Source: Streptomyces sp. CB02414
Lineage (GTDB): Bacteria; Actinomycetota; Actinomycetes; Streptomycetales; Streptomycetaceae
Assembly (NCBI RefSeq): GCF_001905385.1
Contig: NZ_LIPF01000003.1
Location: 617,082-681,081 of the forward strand
Direction of reading: 5' to 3'
DNA length: 64,000 bases
Shown: positions 19,464 to 30,264 of the stretch, piece after piece
Position numbering within the stretch: the first letter of the stretch is position 1
Layout: each line of letters opens with the position of its first letter
Program-made: the position numbers and the translations under genes
Notes under the pieces: generated by a model
What the model saw: the letters and a program-made list of their open reading frames with translations, nothing else
The model's database searches: none
What the model was told of the DNA's origin: nothing

Positions 19464-19663
19464 TCGCCGCGCACCGACGGGCTGTCACAGGCTTCGACGG
19501 GCTTCGACTGGCTTCGACAGGCGTCCTTCGCCAGGTTTATTCGACCGATGCACCGTGCGCGGGTTCCCTATGTCCGAAACGCGCATCTTTTCGTCCCGGA
19601 GGCGGGCTACCGGTCTCCGCCGGGGGTTTGTGTTTTTCCGGCAAAAGCGGTTTGCTTTCCGAC

Positions 19664-19685
19664 GTACTGCAGTACTGCATATAAC
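19664..19685 (+). promoter_or_regulatory. lsr2 promoter with 12-bp palindrome
   Basis: A -10-like TATAAC lies at 19680-19685, about 70 bp before the lsr2 start. Directly upstream, in the -35/-10 spacer, is the perfect palindrome GTACTGCAGTAC (19664-19675), an obvious candidate operator. The whole 19464-19753 gap is AT-richer than the surroundings, which is typical of Lsr2 targets, so autoregulation is possible. No strong -35 was found. Confidence 0.45.
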
Positions 19686-19753
19686 AAGGGACGGCGATAC
19701 GGCGGACGCCGGCGGACCTCCGGTCCCTCAAGTTATCGATGAAAGGAAATCCG

Positions 19754-20089
19754 GTGGCACAGAAGGTTCAGGTCCTTCTTGTCGACGACCTCGACGGTGG
19801 CGAGGCAGACGAGACCGTGACGTTCGCGCTCGACGGCAAGACGTACGAGATCGATCTCACCACCGCCAACGCGGACAAGCTCCGCGGTCTTCTCGAGCCT
19901 TACGTGAAGGGCGGGCGTCGCACCGGGGGCCGTGCTTCCGGCGGACGCGGCAAGGCGCGTGCCTCTTCGGGTGGCAGCCAGGACACCGCGGCGATCCGCG
20001 CCTGGGCGAAGGAGAACGGCTACGACGTCAACGACCGCGGCCGTGTCCCCGCGATCATCCGCGAGGCGTACGAGAAGGCCAACGGCTGA
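19754..20089 (+). CDS. lsr2: Nucleoid-associated silencing protein Lsr2
   Basis: 111 residues from the GTG at 19754, placed by the AAGGAAA ribosome site 5-8 bp upstream. The N-terminal dimerisation domain (VQVLLVDDLDGGEADETVTFALDGKTYEIDL) leads to a Gly/Arg linker and the C-terminal AT-hook-like domain with the minor-groove motif RGR (VNDRGRVPAIIREAY). Lsr2 coats AT-rich and acquired DNA and silences it, the actinobacterial counterpart of H-NS. Its position just upstream of clpC is conserved in actinobacteria. Confidence 0.96.
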   Translation: MAQKVQVLLVDDLDGGEADETVTFALDGKTYEIDLTTANADKLRGLLEPYVKGGRRTGGRASGGRGKARASSGGSQDTAAIRAWAKENGYDVNDRGRVPAIIREAYEKANG

Positions 20090-20109
20090 TCACCCGGCCG
20101 CGCCACACG

Positions 20110-20826
20110 TCACAGGATCGGCGCCCGGGGCGGCGAGAGCCGGACCCGGTGGCATTCCGTCGCCAGGGTGTGCACCAGCCGGGCGAGATCGGGGGCGGAC
20201 CCCACGCCGCCCACGGCCGACAGCGTCGGCAGCGAGGCCTCGACCTCGCACCCCTGCTCCGGGGGCCGCAGCCAGACGGCGGTCCCCCGCCGGAGCCGGC
20301 CGTCGCGGTCCGGGGGACGCGGCGGCGGGAGCACCGAACCGGAAGCCGGGGCCGGGGCGCCCGCACCGCCCACGCCGCCCTGACCGGTCACGTCGGCCAC
20401 CGGTCCCAGCGGCGCCTCCACCAGGCCGCCCGCTCCGGCCGCCGCCAGGTCGAGCGGCAGGGACCCCCACTCCAGCCACTCCAGCAGCCCGGGCAGCTCG
20501 TCCGCGCCGCCCGCGGCCACGAGCAGCAGCATCCGCTCACCGCGCAGGGCCACCGGGAACCCGGGCCGCCGCGGGCCGGTGCCACGGCGGCCGAGCCGTT
20601 TCAGTGCCGCGTGACCGGCCTTCGCCGGGACGTCCAGGACGTCGAAGCGGACTCCCGTACGCAGCCGGACCGGCGCCCCGGGAGCCGTCGGCCAGCCGAG
20701 CACGCTCTCGTACCACCACCGCACCCGGTCCCAGGAGCCGGCCGCTTCGGCCGGGCGGCGGGGCACGGGCACGCCGGCGACGGACGCATCACGGACTGCC
20801 GGTACCGAGGGCGGGACGCCAACCAT
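20110..20826 (-). CDS. SCO3374-family hypothetical protein
   Basis: 238 residues from the ATG at 20826. A conserved block near the start, RVRWWYESVLGWPTAPGAPVRL, followed by LRTGVRFDVLDVPAKAGHAALKRL, resembles the opening of bifunctional primase/polymerase N-terminal-like proteins. It lacks the acidic catalytic residues, so polymerase activity is not proposed. It converges on lsr2 with a 20-bp gap. Function unknown. The start is uncertain because no good ribosome site precedes 20826. Confidence 0.65.
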   Translation of the reverse strand: MVGVPPSVPAVRDASVAGVPVPRRPAEAAGSWDRVRWWYESVLGWPTAPGAPVRLRTGVRFDVLDVPAKAGHAALKRLGRRGTGPRRPGFPVALRGERMLLLVAAGGADELPGLLEWLEWGSLPLDLAAAGAGGLVEAPLGPVADVTGQGGVGGAGAPAPASGSVLPPPRPPDRDGRLRRGTAVWLRPPEQGCEVEASLPTLSAVGGVGSAPDLARLVHTLATECHRVRLSPPRAPIL

Positions 20827-21038
20827 GCCAAGTGCAACAGTCGAAACAGCCCCCGAGTTACGCTGGGTGGCGATACGGACGCACAGAGTGCTGGAAAGGG
20901 GGGCGTGCGGGGGTGCGGGGAGGCGCAAGGTTGTTCGCCCATAGCGGAGGGAACCGGTGCGCGCGGCATGGAGTGTCAGTCCCAGCGGGTAAGACATCCC
21001 TAGTGGGAGGGGGCGACGAGCGGATCGGGCCGCCTCAC

Positions 21039-21052
21039 GTTCGCCATCGGCG
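21039..21052 (+). promoter_or_regulatory. Candidate ClgR operator upstream of clpC
   Basis: The sequence GTTCGCCATCGGCG matches the reported streptomycete ClgR recognition pattern GTTCGC-N5-GCG exactly. ClgR activates clp and lon genes in Streptomyces, so a site 205 bp before clpC is sensible. The match is seen in the sequence; binding is inferred. Confidence 0.6.
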
Positions 21053-21209
21053 TAGTGGCGAGTGGGGTAAGTGCCTGGCCTGCGGGAACATCGTCTCGCA
21101 CCATCGGGTTGTGGCAGATGTCGGCGTCTGGGGTCAGGAGGCCATCGACGGTGTCGGCAGTTGGAATGAGCGGTCCCCGCTTGCGGGACTAAGCTGCGGA
21201 AGGACAGGG

Positions 21210-21224
21210 AGGGGAAGTTCCCCT
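21210..21224. promoter_or_regulatory. 15-bp interrupted palindrome before clpC
   Basis: AGGGGAA-G-TTCCCCT has two perfect 7-bp arms around one base and ends 32 bp before the clpC start. It may be an operator or a small leader hairpin; no known regulator is matched. Confidence 0.4.
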
Positions 21225-21256
21225 TACTGCCTGACCGCTCTGAGGAGCGATTAACG

Positions 21257-23782
<2,526 letters not shown>

Positions 23783-23800
23783 CCCTCCGGGGTGAGCCCG

Positions 23801-23844
23801 AAAGGGGGCTGCTCCGGGACTTCGGTCCCGGAGCAGCCCCCTTT
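23801..23844. terminator. Strong bidirectional terminator after clpC
   Basis: Two perfect 20-bp arms, AAAGGGGGCTGCTCCGGGAC (23801-23820) and its complement (23825-23844), enclose a TTCG tetraloop. On both strands the stem ends in a run of T, so it can serve clpC and the convergent phosphatase. Confidence 0.92.
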
Positions 23845-23848
23845 CGCG

Positions 23849-23882
23849 TCAGGAGTCAGGAGTCAGGAGCCAGGAGTCAGGA
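23849..23882. repeat. Heptamer tandem repeat at phosphatase stop
   Basis: Five consecutive copies of a 7-bp unit (CAGGAGT, one variant CAGGAGC) lie between the terminator and the acid phosphatase stop codon; the last copy supplies the stop. It looks like slippage-prone DNA. Confidence 0.75.
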
Positions 23883-24563
23883 CAGCTGGCCGTCGTAGTC
23901 CGGAAGCTTGAACGTCTTCTCGGCGTGGCCGCCCGACAGGTCGGTGGCGCTGTTTCCGATGTTCGCGATGATCGTGTAGCCCTTGGACTCGATCTCGGCG
24001 CGCTGTTCCGTCTTGTACTCGGCGACGTCCCGGAACAGGTCGAGGAAGCCGCGGACGTACAGGCCGGAGGACTCGTAGCCGGCGTGGTCGAGGTTCCACT
24101 CGGTGGGCGCCTCGATGATGCCCGGGCGGGCGGTCACGAAGAACAGGGCGACACCCCGGTCCTGGGCGTACCGGGCGGCCTCCAGGACGGGCCGGTTGGC
24201 GGGCTGCGGGTAGCTGAAGCCGAAGTCGGTCTCCAGCGAGGTGTTGTCGATGTCGAGGACGATCGCCTGCTTCTCGCCGGGCGCGGCGTCGGCGATGCGC
24301 TCCTTCAGGTACGGCAGCGCCCGGTCCATCACGGCCCGGCAGTCCCGCTGCCAGGTGTCGTAGTCGACGTCGGCCGCGGCAGCGGCGACTGTGGTGACGG
24401 CCGGCTGCTCGGAGGGAGCGGAGGGGGCGGCCACGGCGGGCGTGACCGTCACCGAGAGGGCCGCCGCGGTGACGGCGGCGGCGCCGACGGCGCGCTGCCA
24501 CGTACGCCGAGCCCGGCCGGTCTCCGTGGAGGCCTGTCTGGTCTGTCCGTTCTGTTCGGTCAT
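23877..24563 (-). CDS. Secreted HAD-family acid phosphatase
   Basis: 228 residues. A Tat/Sec-like signal is present: charged N-region with RARRTWQR, hydrophobic AVGAAAVTAAALSVTV and cleavage near AVAAPSA. The mature part has HAD motif I VLDIDNTSLETD (nucleophile Asp, acid Asp), motif II VTARP and a class B/class C acid-phosphatase layout ending with GNSATDLSGGHAEKTFKLPDYDGQLS (motif IV region). It likely hydrolyses phosphomonoesters outside the cell. The ATG at 24563 is preceded by a GAGAGGA ribosome site. A 14-bp inverted repeat lies about 60 bp upstream. Confidence 0.85.
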   Translation of the reverse strand: MTEQNGQTRQASTETGRARRTWQRAVGAAAVTAAALSVTVTPAVAAPSAPSEQPAVTTVAAAAADVDYDTWQRDCRAVMDRALPYLKERIADAAPGEKQAIVLDIDNTSLETDFGFSYPQPANRPVLEAARYAQDRGVALFFVTARPGIIEAPTEWNLDHAGYESSGLYVRGFLDLFRDVAEYKTEQRAEIESKGYTIIANIGNSATDLSGGHAEKTFKLPDYDGQLS

Positions 24564-24623
24564 GGGGGGGTGGGTCCTCTCATGCCTGCGCGGATGCCTG
24601 ACGGCACCAAGTTGTCGCGTGCA

Positions 24624-24637
24624 TGTTCGCCCGAACA
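24624..24637. promoter_or_regulatory. Inverted repeat upstream of the acid phosphatase
   Basis: TGTTCG-CC-CGAACA, two perfect 6-bp arms. The order is opposite to the actinobacterial LexA box (GAAC-N4-GTTC), so it is not an SOS site. It may be an operator of the phosphatase or part of the 3' region of the NACHT operon. Confidence 0.35.
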
Positions 24638-24696
24638 AGTGGCGGGACGGCAACGATTGGGTTACTGAGCAGTAGTCACCAACCTGCCGCCCCTCG

Positions 24697-27270
24697 TCAG
24701 GCCGTGATCTCCACCCCGTCCGGCACGTTCCGCACCCGCGGCAGCCGCGGATTGACCCGCAGCACCCGCAGCCGGGGGAAGCCGGACAGCCAGGAGAGGT
24801 CCGTGTCGGGCAGCTCCGCGTTGAGCCAGAGGTGGGTGAGCTGCCCGGGGAGCAGCCCCGCCAGCAGCTCCTCGGCCCGCATCACCCCGGCCACCTGGAT
24901 GCGCGGACGCCCGCCCAGCCCGCGCAGCGCCGTCAGTTCGGCGGCGTCGGAGACCGGGAAGTAGAGGCCGTCCGGGTCCAGGTGGGCGATGATCTCGTCG
25001 GCGTACCGCTCGGTGTCGAAGTGCCGCCATCCCCGGGCCAGTTCGGCGCGGACCGGCAGGGCGGACCGGGAGCGCAGCCGGACCAGGTAGTCGATGGCGG
25101 CGTCGTCCTGCACCCGGGTCGCGGTGATCGCGAGCAGCAGCGCCTGACGGTCGTCGGGGACCTGTCCCGGGTCCGGCAGCAGCTCCAGCACGATGGGGCC
25201 GACCCAGCCGAGGCCCCGGGCGGCGAGCTCCGTCGTCGGGCGCACCAGGTTCTTCGTCCGCTCGTGCACCAGTTGCTGCACCGCGGGGTCGAGTTCGGTG
25301 ACGTGCTCCAGGCAGGCCGCGGCCATCAGCCGACGGTGGTTGACCTGCGGGCGGCGCAGTCCGGGCGCGGCGGCGAGCAGCCGGTCCAGGAAGTGCGCGC
25401 ACTCCTCGGGGCGGGCGTGGGCGGCGGCCATCCGGATGACCTCCTCCCACTCGGGCTGGTGGGCGTGGTCGACCAGGGTGGGAAAGCGGCCCCGCGCCAC
25501 GATCTCCTTGGCGGCCAGGTAGTCCTGGAAGGTGCGGTGGACGAAGTCGACGGACTCGCCCGACCGTTCCCGCAACAGCCCGGTGCGGTGCAGCAGATGG
25601 TCGAAGATCTTCGCCCCGTCGCCCTGCGCACGGGCGGCCGGCATGGCGGGCAGCGCGGCGTCCAGGATGCCGACCGCCCGCTCGCGGGTCAGCTCGGAGG
25701 CGTCCTCCTCCAGCATGGCGTGGGCCAGCTTCTGCAACAGCCGCTCCCTGGTGCTCTGCTGGAGCCGCACATCGTCGGCGTACAGCACGTCCCGTTCGGG
25801 GTCGCGGCGCTGGAGCAGCATCTCCAGGGCGGCGTCGTACAGCTCCTTGCGGCCGCTGGGCAGGGAACCGGACCGGTCCCGGTTCAGGGCGCAGATCAGG
25901 CCGCACATCAGGGGGTTGGTGGCGAGCTGGCGCAGCTCGCGGTAGATGCGTACGGAGTGCAGGAGGCGCTGCTCGTACTCGTCCAGGGCGCCGCGCTCCC
26001 GCGGCCCCCGCGACCGGCTCTGCTCGTCGAGGCGGGCCGCCGAGTGCCAGTCGCGGATGAACCGCGTCACCTGCTCCCGCGACATGGGCGCGAGCGACAG
26101 CTCGACGAAGTCCTCCTCGGCCAGCCCGCCCCCCGAGAGCCAGCCGTCGGACACGGCGGACGGCCGGGAGGTGACCAGGCAGCCGTTGCCGGAGAAGACC
26201 CGCAGCAGCCGCCGCAGCCGGTCGCGCAGCTCGCCGCGCGTCTTCTCGGGCGCCTCGTCGATGCCGTCGACCAGCAGCAGCGCTCGGCCCGCGAGCAGGG
26301 TGCGCACCACCCAGCCCTCCGGCGCCCGGTCGGCGAGCGGGTGCCGGACCGCGTGCAGGAAGTCGTCCGGCGCGGGGAAGCCCTCCCGGGCGAACCGGCG
26401 CACGGGGAGCACGAAGGGGACCCGGGAGCCCTCCCGGGCGGCGGCCACCGCCAGCCACTGCACCAGCGTCGTCTTGCCCGAACCGGCACCGCCGCGCAGC
26501 AGCACCCTCTCGTGGTCCTCCAGGGCGCGGTCGGCCAGCAGCACGGTGCGCTGCTCGTCCTCCGCGCCGCCCACGCCGCCGCTGCGCTCCTCCGCCTCCA
26601 GGCTCAGGTAGGTCTCTTCCAGCGGCCAACGGTCGGGCGCGTTGGGGAAGTCCACGCCGACGATGGTCAGCCAGCCGTGGCGCCGGGCCACCCACCGGGC
26701 GTACTCGGCCTCGAACGCGGCGTCCTCCGCGGACCGCTCCGGCTGCCGGGCCGCCGCCTCCGCGTCGGCGAGGTCGACCAGCTGGGCTATCCGGCTCGCC
26801 CGGCCCGGCAACTGCCGCTGGAGGTGCGGCGAGCGGCGCACCAGGTGGTGCAGCACGTGCAGGCACACGGAGACCAGCAGCGCGTCGTGGAACCAGGCGG
26901 CGTCCGGCGACAGCCCCCGGTCCGCGCCCTGCACCGCGCCCCGCAGCCGCCGCGCGTAGCCCTGCGGCCCGAGCCGCACGGCGTCGGCGTCGGTGACGTC
27001 CACCTCGGCGATCGCGAGCAGGGTGCGGGCCAGGACGTCGACGACCGACGCCAGTTCGGCGGCGGGCGCGGCGTGCCGCTCGGCGGCGAGGTGGACGAGG
27101 TCGGCTGCGGTGCGGTGGACGTCGTCCGGCGTGGCCGACGCGCCCCGGCCGTGCCAGGTGACGAGGCCGGGGACCGGTTCCGAGAACACGGGCGGCCGGG
27201 TGGGGGCACGGAAGAGTCTGCGGACGAGGGGCGCGGCGAGTTGGGAGGGCGTGCGCACGGCGGAATCCAT
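24697..27270 (-). CDS. NACHT-domain NLR-like NTPase, second gene of tandem pair
   Basis: 857 residues. A helical N-terminal domain (about 1-200) is followed by the NACHT NTPase: Walker A LLRGGAGSGKTTLVQ (Lys266), Walker B ALLLVDGIDEAPEKT (Asp335, with DE at 338-339), sensor GNGCLVTSRPSAV, then the helical NACHT-associated part with NPLMCGLICALNRDR and FVHRTFQDYLAAKEI. The C-terminal 100 residues have leucine-rich-repeat-like strands (LTHLWLNAELPDTDLSWLSGFPRLRVLRV). No nuclease, TIR, protease or membrane effector domain is seen at the N-terminus. It starts 21 bp after the stop of its paralogue, so they form an operon. Bacterial NACHT proteins include anti-phage defence proteins; that role is possible but not shown. 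Confidence 0.9.
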   Translation of the reverse strand: MDSAVRTPSQLAAPLVRRLFRAPTRPPVFSEPVPGLVTWHGRGASATPDDVHRTAADLVHLAAERHAAPAAELASVVDVLARTLLAIAEVDVTDADAVRLGPQGYARRLRGAVQGADRGLSPDAAWFHDALLVSVCLHVLHHLVRRSPHLQRQLPGRASRIAQLVDLADAEAAARQPERSAEDAAFEAEYARWVARRHGWLTIVGVDFPNAPDRWPLEETYLSLEAEERSGGVGGAEDEQRTVLLADRALEDHERVLLRGGAGSGKTTLVQWLAVAAAREGSRVPFVLPVRRFAREGFPAPDDFLHAVRHPLADRAPEGWVVRTLLAGRALLLVDGIDEAPEKTRGELRDRLRRLLRVFSGNGCLVTSRPSAVSDGWLSGGGLAEEDFVELSLAPMSREQVTRFIRDWHSAARLDEQSRSRGPRERGALDEYEQRLLHSVRIYRELRQLATNPLMCGLICALNRDRSGSLPSGRKELYDAALEMLLQRRDPERDVLYADDVRLQQSTRERLLQKLAHAMLEEDASELTRERAVGILDAALPAMPAARAQGDGAKIFDHLLHRTGLLRERSGESVDFVHRTFQDYLAAKEIVARGRFPTLVDHAHQPEWEEVIRMAAAHARPEECAHFLDRLLAAAPGLRRPQVNHRRLMAAACLEHVTELDPAVQQLVHERTKNLVRPTTELAARGLGWVGPIVLELLPDPGQVPDDRQALLLAITATRVQDDAAIDYLVRLRSRSALPVRAELARGWRHFDTERYADEIIAHLDPDGLYFPVSDAAELTALRGLGGRPRIQVAGVMRAEELLAGLLPGQLTHLWLNAELPDTDLSWLSGFPRLRVLRVNPRLPRVRNVPDGVEITA

Positions 27271-27291
27271 GGATACGGCTTACCCCTGGGG

Positions 27292-29865
27292 TCATGAGGA
27301 CGAGTCGGGCGCGGCGATCTGGAGCTTCACCCCTTCGGGCGCCTGTCGGGCCACGGCGAGGTCCGTGTCCGACAGCACGGCGACGGTGCGCAGGCCGGGG
27401 AAGGCCGAGAGCCAGGCCAGCCCTTCCACGGGGTGGGTCGCGTCCAGTGTCAGGTGGAGGAGACGGTCGGCGACGATCAGTTCGGTCAGGTCCTCGACGC
27501 GGTAGGCGCCGCGGACGTGGATGTGCTCCCAGCCGCCGAGTGAGCGCAGGGTGCGCAGGTCCTCGACCGTGGACACGCGGACGGCCCACTGCCTGGGCAG
27601 ATGGGCAAGGACCTCGCGGGCGTACCGTTCCCGGTCGAAGGTGTGCCAGGCGGCGGCGAGGGACTGCTGCACGCCGGAACTGCGGTGATCGCGGAAGCGG
27701 CACAGGAACTGCAACGCCGCCTCGCTGCCCACGCCGACCGCTGTGTGCACCACGCGGGCCGCCAGGCCGAGGTCTGCCTCCTCCGGGCCCGGAAGCAGCC
27801 CCAGCACCAGGTCGCCTCCGGCGCGCGCCAGTTCCAGCGCCGCGTCGAAGGTCTTCGGCGGCACGTGCGTGAGCAGCCCGGCCTCGACCCGCTTGCGCAC
27901 CCCCGGGTCGACTTCCGCAACGTACTGGAGCCCGGCGGCCGCCAGCAGACTGCCGCGCGGGTGGCGCAGCTCCGTCAGCCGGCTCAGTACGTACTCCGCC
28001 TCCCTGGGCCGGGCGTGCGCGAGGGCGAGCAGGACGACGTCCTCCCAGTCGTCCATCTCCGCGTGGTTGACCAGCAGGTCGAAGTCCATCTCCTGCACGG
28101 CCAGCCGGGCACCCAGATAGTCCCGGAAGGTGCGGTGCAGGAAGTCCACCCTTGCCTCGGCGGGCTCGCGGAGCAGTCCGGAGCGCAGCAGCAGCGCGCG
28201 GTAGACGTCCTCCTCGCCGGTGTCCGCCAGGCCCAGGGCCGGCAGCGCGCGGCCGATGAGCTGCAGGGCCTCGGCCCGGTCCATCTCCTGGCGGCCGTTG
28301 CGGATCAGCCACCACGCCAGCTTCTGCAGCAGCTGCACCTGGGTCGCGTACGGCAGCCGCGGCCCCTCGGAACCGGGCAGTTCACGCTCCCGGTCGCGGC
28401 GTTCCAGGAGCATGGTCAGGGCGGCCTCGTACAGGGACTTGCGGTCCTGCGGCAGGAAACCGCGGCGGTCGCGGTGCAGGGCGCACAGCATGCCGCACAT
28501 CAGCGGGTTGGTGGCCAGCCGGTTCAGTTCGGACGTGCTCCGCACCGACCTCAGCAGCGACTCGCCGACCGACTCCTCCGCGTCGGCCGCGCGGTGCCAG
28601 CGCCGTACGAAGGTGGCGACGTCGTCCTGGGACATCCGGGCGAGGGAGTGCTCGCCGAAGCCCTCGGCGGCCAGCCAGTCCTCCGGCACGGCCGACGGGC
28701 GTGAGGTGACCAGCCACAGGTTTCCGGGAAAGGCCCGCACCAGTTCGCGCAGCCAGCGCCGGGCGGCGGCGCGGCGGTCGCCGGCGATCTCGTCGATGCC
28801 GTCCACCAGCAGCACCCCGCGCCGGGCCCGCAGCACGCGCTCGGCCCACCCCGGCGGCTGCTCCCCGGCCACGGGGGCGCCCACCGCCCGCAGGAAATCG
28901 CCGGGGAAGGGCAGCTCCGCCCCCGGCCGGACGATGCGGCGCATGGGCAGCACGAAGGGCACCCGCCCGATGAGGTGGGTGAGCCCGTGGTCGTAGGCGC
29001 GGCTCGCCGCGGTCACCGCGAGCCACTGCACGAGGGTCGTCTTCCCGGAACCGGCGGCGCCGCGGAGGAAGACCTGCTCCTGCCCGGCGAGCACCTGCTC
29101 GGCGGCCACGGCCAGGTACTCCGTGTCCCGGCGGCCCTCCCGCCCCGCGTGCGGCCGGGTCGCCTCCAGACTCAGGTACGCCGCGTCCAGCGGCCACTCC
29201 CGCGTCCCGGCGTCCAGCCCGTAGATGGTGAGGGTGCCGTAGCGGGCGGCGATGTGGTCCGCGTAACGCTCCTCGAAGCCGGCGTCCTCGGCGGACTGGG
29301 ACGGCAGCCGTTCCAGCAGTACGTCGACGGCCCGGACCAGCCTGGCCAGTTGCTGGGTCTGGACGGTCTGCTGGCGGGCCACGTAGGTGGAACGCTGGGT
29401 GAGGAAGTTCAGGATGTGCAGCGCGGCGGTGTGCAGCAGCCGCTCGTACAGGAGCGTCCCGCTCCCGCCCAGGCCGTACGGGGCGAGCGGCACGCCCGTG
29501 CGCAGCTCGCGGACGAAGCGCTCCGGGCCGAGCCCGACGGCCTCGTAGTCCTCGATGGTGATCTCGCCGAGCCGGGCGAGGGTGTGGGCCAGGGCGTCCT
29601 GGACGGCGCGGGCCTCGTCGGCGTCGATGGGCTGCTCACCGGGCCCGGCGGCCCGCAGCGCCCGGCGGACCAGTTCCCCGGCGACCTTGTCGACGTCCTT
29701 CGGTGTGACGCCGCGCTTCTCGCTCCGGAAGGAGACCAGCGCCGATATCCGCACCGGCCGGTCGACGAGCCCGGCCCCGGGACCGTCCCGGACGAAGAGC
29801 CTGCGGACGAGCGGAACCACCGCGCTGGACGCGACACGGGCCCCGAGTGCTGTGACGTCGACCAT
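27292..29865 (-). CDS. NACHT-domain NLR-like NTPase, first gene of tandem pair
   Basis: 857 residues, the same length as its downstream paralogue but clearly diverged. Shared features in the same order: opening PLVRRLF motif, helical N-terminal domain with LGPERFVREL, SAEDAGFEERYADHIAARYG before the NTPase, Walker A LRGAAGSGKTTLVQ (Lys275), Walker B GVLLVDGIDEIAGDR (Asp355), NLWLVTSRPSAV, NPLMCGMLCALHRDR and FLHRTFRDYLGARLA. The tail is leucine-rich (LLHLTLDATHPVEGLAWLSAFPGLRTVAV). ATG start at 29865. No effector domain is recognisable. It is divergent from the M23 peptidase across about 400 bp. Confidence 0.9.
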   Translation of the reverse strand: MVDVTALGARVASSAVVPLVRRLFVRDGPGAGLVDRPVRISALVSFRSEKRGVTPKDVDKVAGELVRRALRAAGPGEQPIDADEARAVQDALAHTLARLGEITIEDYEAVGLGPERFVRELRTGVPLAPYGLGGSGTLLYERLLHTAALHILNFLTQRSTYVARQQTVQTQQLARLVRAVDVLLERLPSQSAEDAGFEERYADHIAARYGTLTIYGLDAGTREWPLDAAYLSLEATRPHAGREGRRDTEYLAVAAEQVLAGQEQVFLRGAAGSGKTTLVQWLAVTAASRAYDHGLTHLIGRVPFVLPMRRIVRPGAELPFPGDFLRAVGAPVAGEQPPGWAERVLRARRGVLLVDGIDEIAGDRRAAARRWLRELVRAFPGNLWLVTSRPSAVPEDWLAAEGFGEHSLARMSQDDVATFVRRWHRAADAEESVGESLLRSVRSTSELNRLATNPLMCGMLCALHRDRRGFLPQDRKSLYEAALTMLLERRDRERELPGSEGPRLPYATQVQLLQKLAWWLIRNGRQEMDRAEALQLIGRALPALGLADTGEEDVYRALLLRSGLLREPAEARVDFLHRTFRDYLGARLAVQEMDFDLLVNHAEMDDWEDVVLLALAHARPREAEYVLSRLTELRHPRGSLLAAAGLQYVAEVDPGVRKRVEAGLLTHVPPKTFDAALELARAGGDLVLGLLPGPEEADLGLAARVVHTAVGVGSEAALQFLCRFRDHRSSGVQQSLAAAWHTFDRERYAREVLAHLPRQWAVRVSTVEDLRTLRSLGGWEHIHVRGAYRVEDLTELIVADRLLHLTLDATHPVEGLAWLSAFPGLRTVAVLSDTDLAVARQAPEGVKLQIAAPDSSS

Positions 29866-30264
29866 GTTCCGAGCCTAGGTGAACAGCCTTGTGCGGGGGG
29901 CGGGTTAAGGGTGACGGGAGTAGCCCGGGTCACATTCGAGGGGTCATCGCGGACCGCCGCCGGTGATGTGCCGCACAGGGGTTCCGGGGCGTACTACGGG
30001 GAATAGTGGATGCCTCAAGAACTACGAAAACGGACATATCTCCGCGAAGGAGTGGCCGCCTTGCGGGGCTCTGGCCTGGTTTTGTCCGAATCGGGAGTTG
30101 TGTCAAGAGGTGGGAAGTATCGTGCTGAAGTACTACTTAGGGTCGTAGGTCACACCATTGTGCGGTTTGGGCTGGTCGGGTTACCAAGGTTGAGCCCGCC
30201 CGGTGAGCGCCTCGAGCGTCCCGCCGGAGGGGCTTTCCTCTGCACCCGTCCCCATGAGGTTCGA
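29866..30264. promoter_or_regulatory. Gene-free divergent region between NACHT operon and M23 peptidase
   Basis: 399 bp, less GC-rich than the surroundings between about 30000 and 30160. It must hold the promoters of both divergent units and a 5' leader for the peptidase. I looked for the c-di-AMP (ydaO) riboswitch common before streptomycete cell-wall hydrolases and did not find its conserved blocks. Nothing else specific can be supported. Confidence 0.45.

Larger units (their letters stand above)
20827..21256. promoter_or_regulatory. Long gene-free region with clpC promoter and leader
   Basis: This 430-bp stretch between the divergent SCO3374-family gene and clpC has no supported gene. It holds a candidate ClgR site at 21039-21052, a near-perfect hairpin GTCCCCGC/GCGGGAC around 21173-21189, and a 15-bp interrupted palindrome at 21210-21224. 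The clpC ribosome site (GGAG) lies just before 21257. I could not place -10/-35 boxes securely. Confidence 0.5.

Noticed and set aside
20900..21254. Open frame with a CLACG motif ahead of clpC, possible zinc protein
   Set aside because: Only one Cys pair, no start with ribosome site, atypical codon use and overlap with likely promoter elements.
24624..24637. SOS (LexA) box upstream of the acid phosphatase
   Set aside because: The half-site order is GTTC...GAAC, the reverse of the actinobacterial LexA box GAAC-N4-GTTC.
24662..28315. 1217-codon minus-strand frame across both NACHT genes
   Set aside because: Arg/Gly/Pro/Ala-rich shadow in another frame; both NACHT frames carry intact motifs.
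24697..29865. Genomic island carrying the NACHT pair
   Set aside because: GC content and codon use match the neighbours, there are no integrase, tRNA or direct-repeat borders, and flanking genes are chromosomal core; I see no sign of recent transfer.
27292..29865. Toxin-antitoxin or retron next to the NACHT genes
   Set aside because: Neighbours are an acid phosphatase and an M23 peptidase with signal peptides; there is no reverse transcriptase or small toxin gene.
29866..30264. c-di-AMP (ydaO-type) riboswitch before the M23 peptidase
   Set aside because: Expected from the gene type in Streptomyces, but the conserved blocks of that riboswitch are not found in the 399-bp leader.
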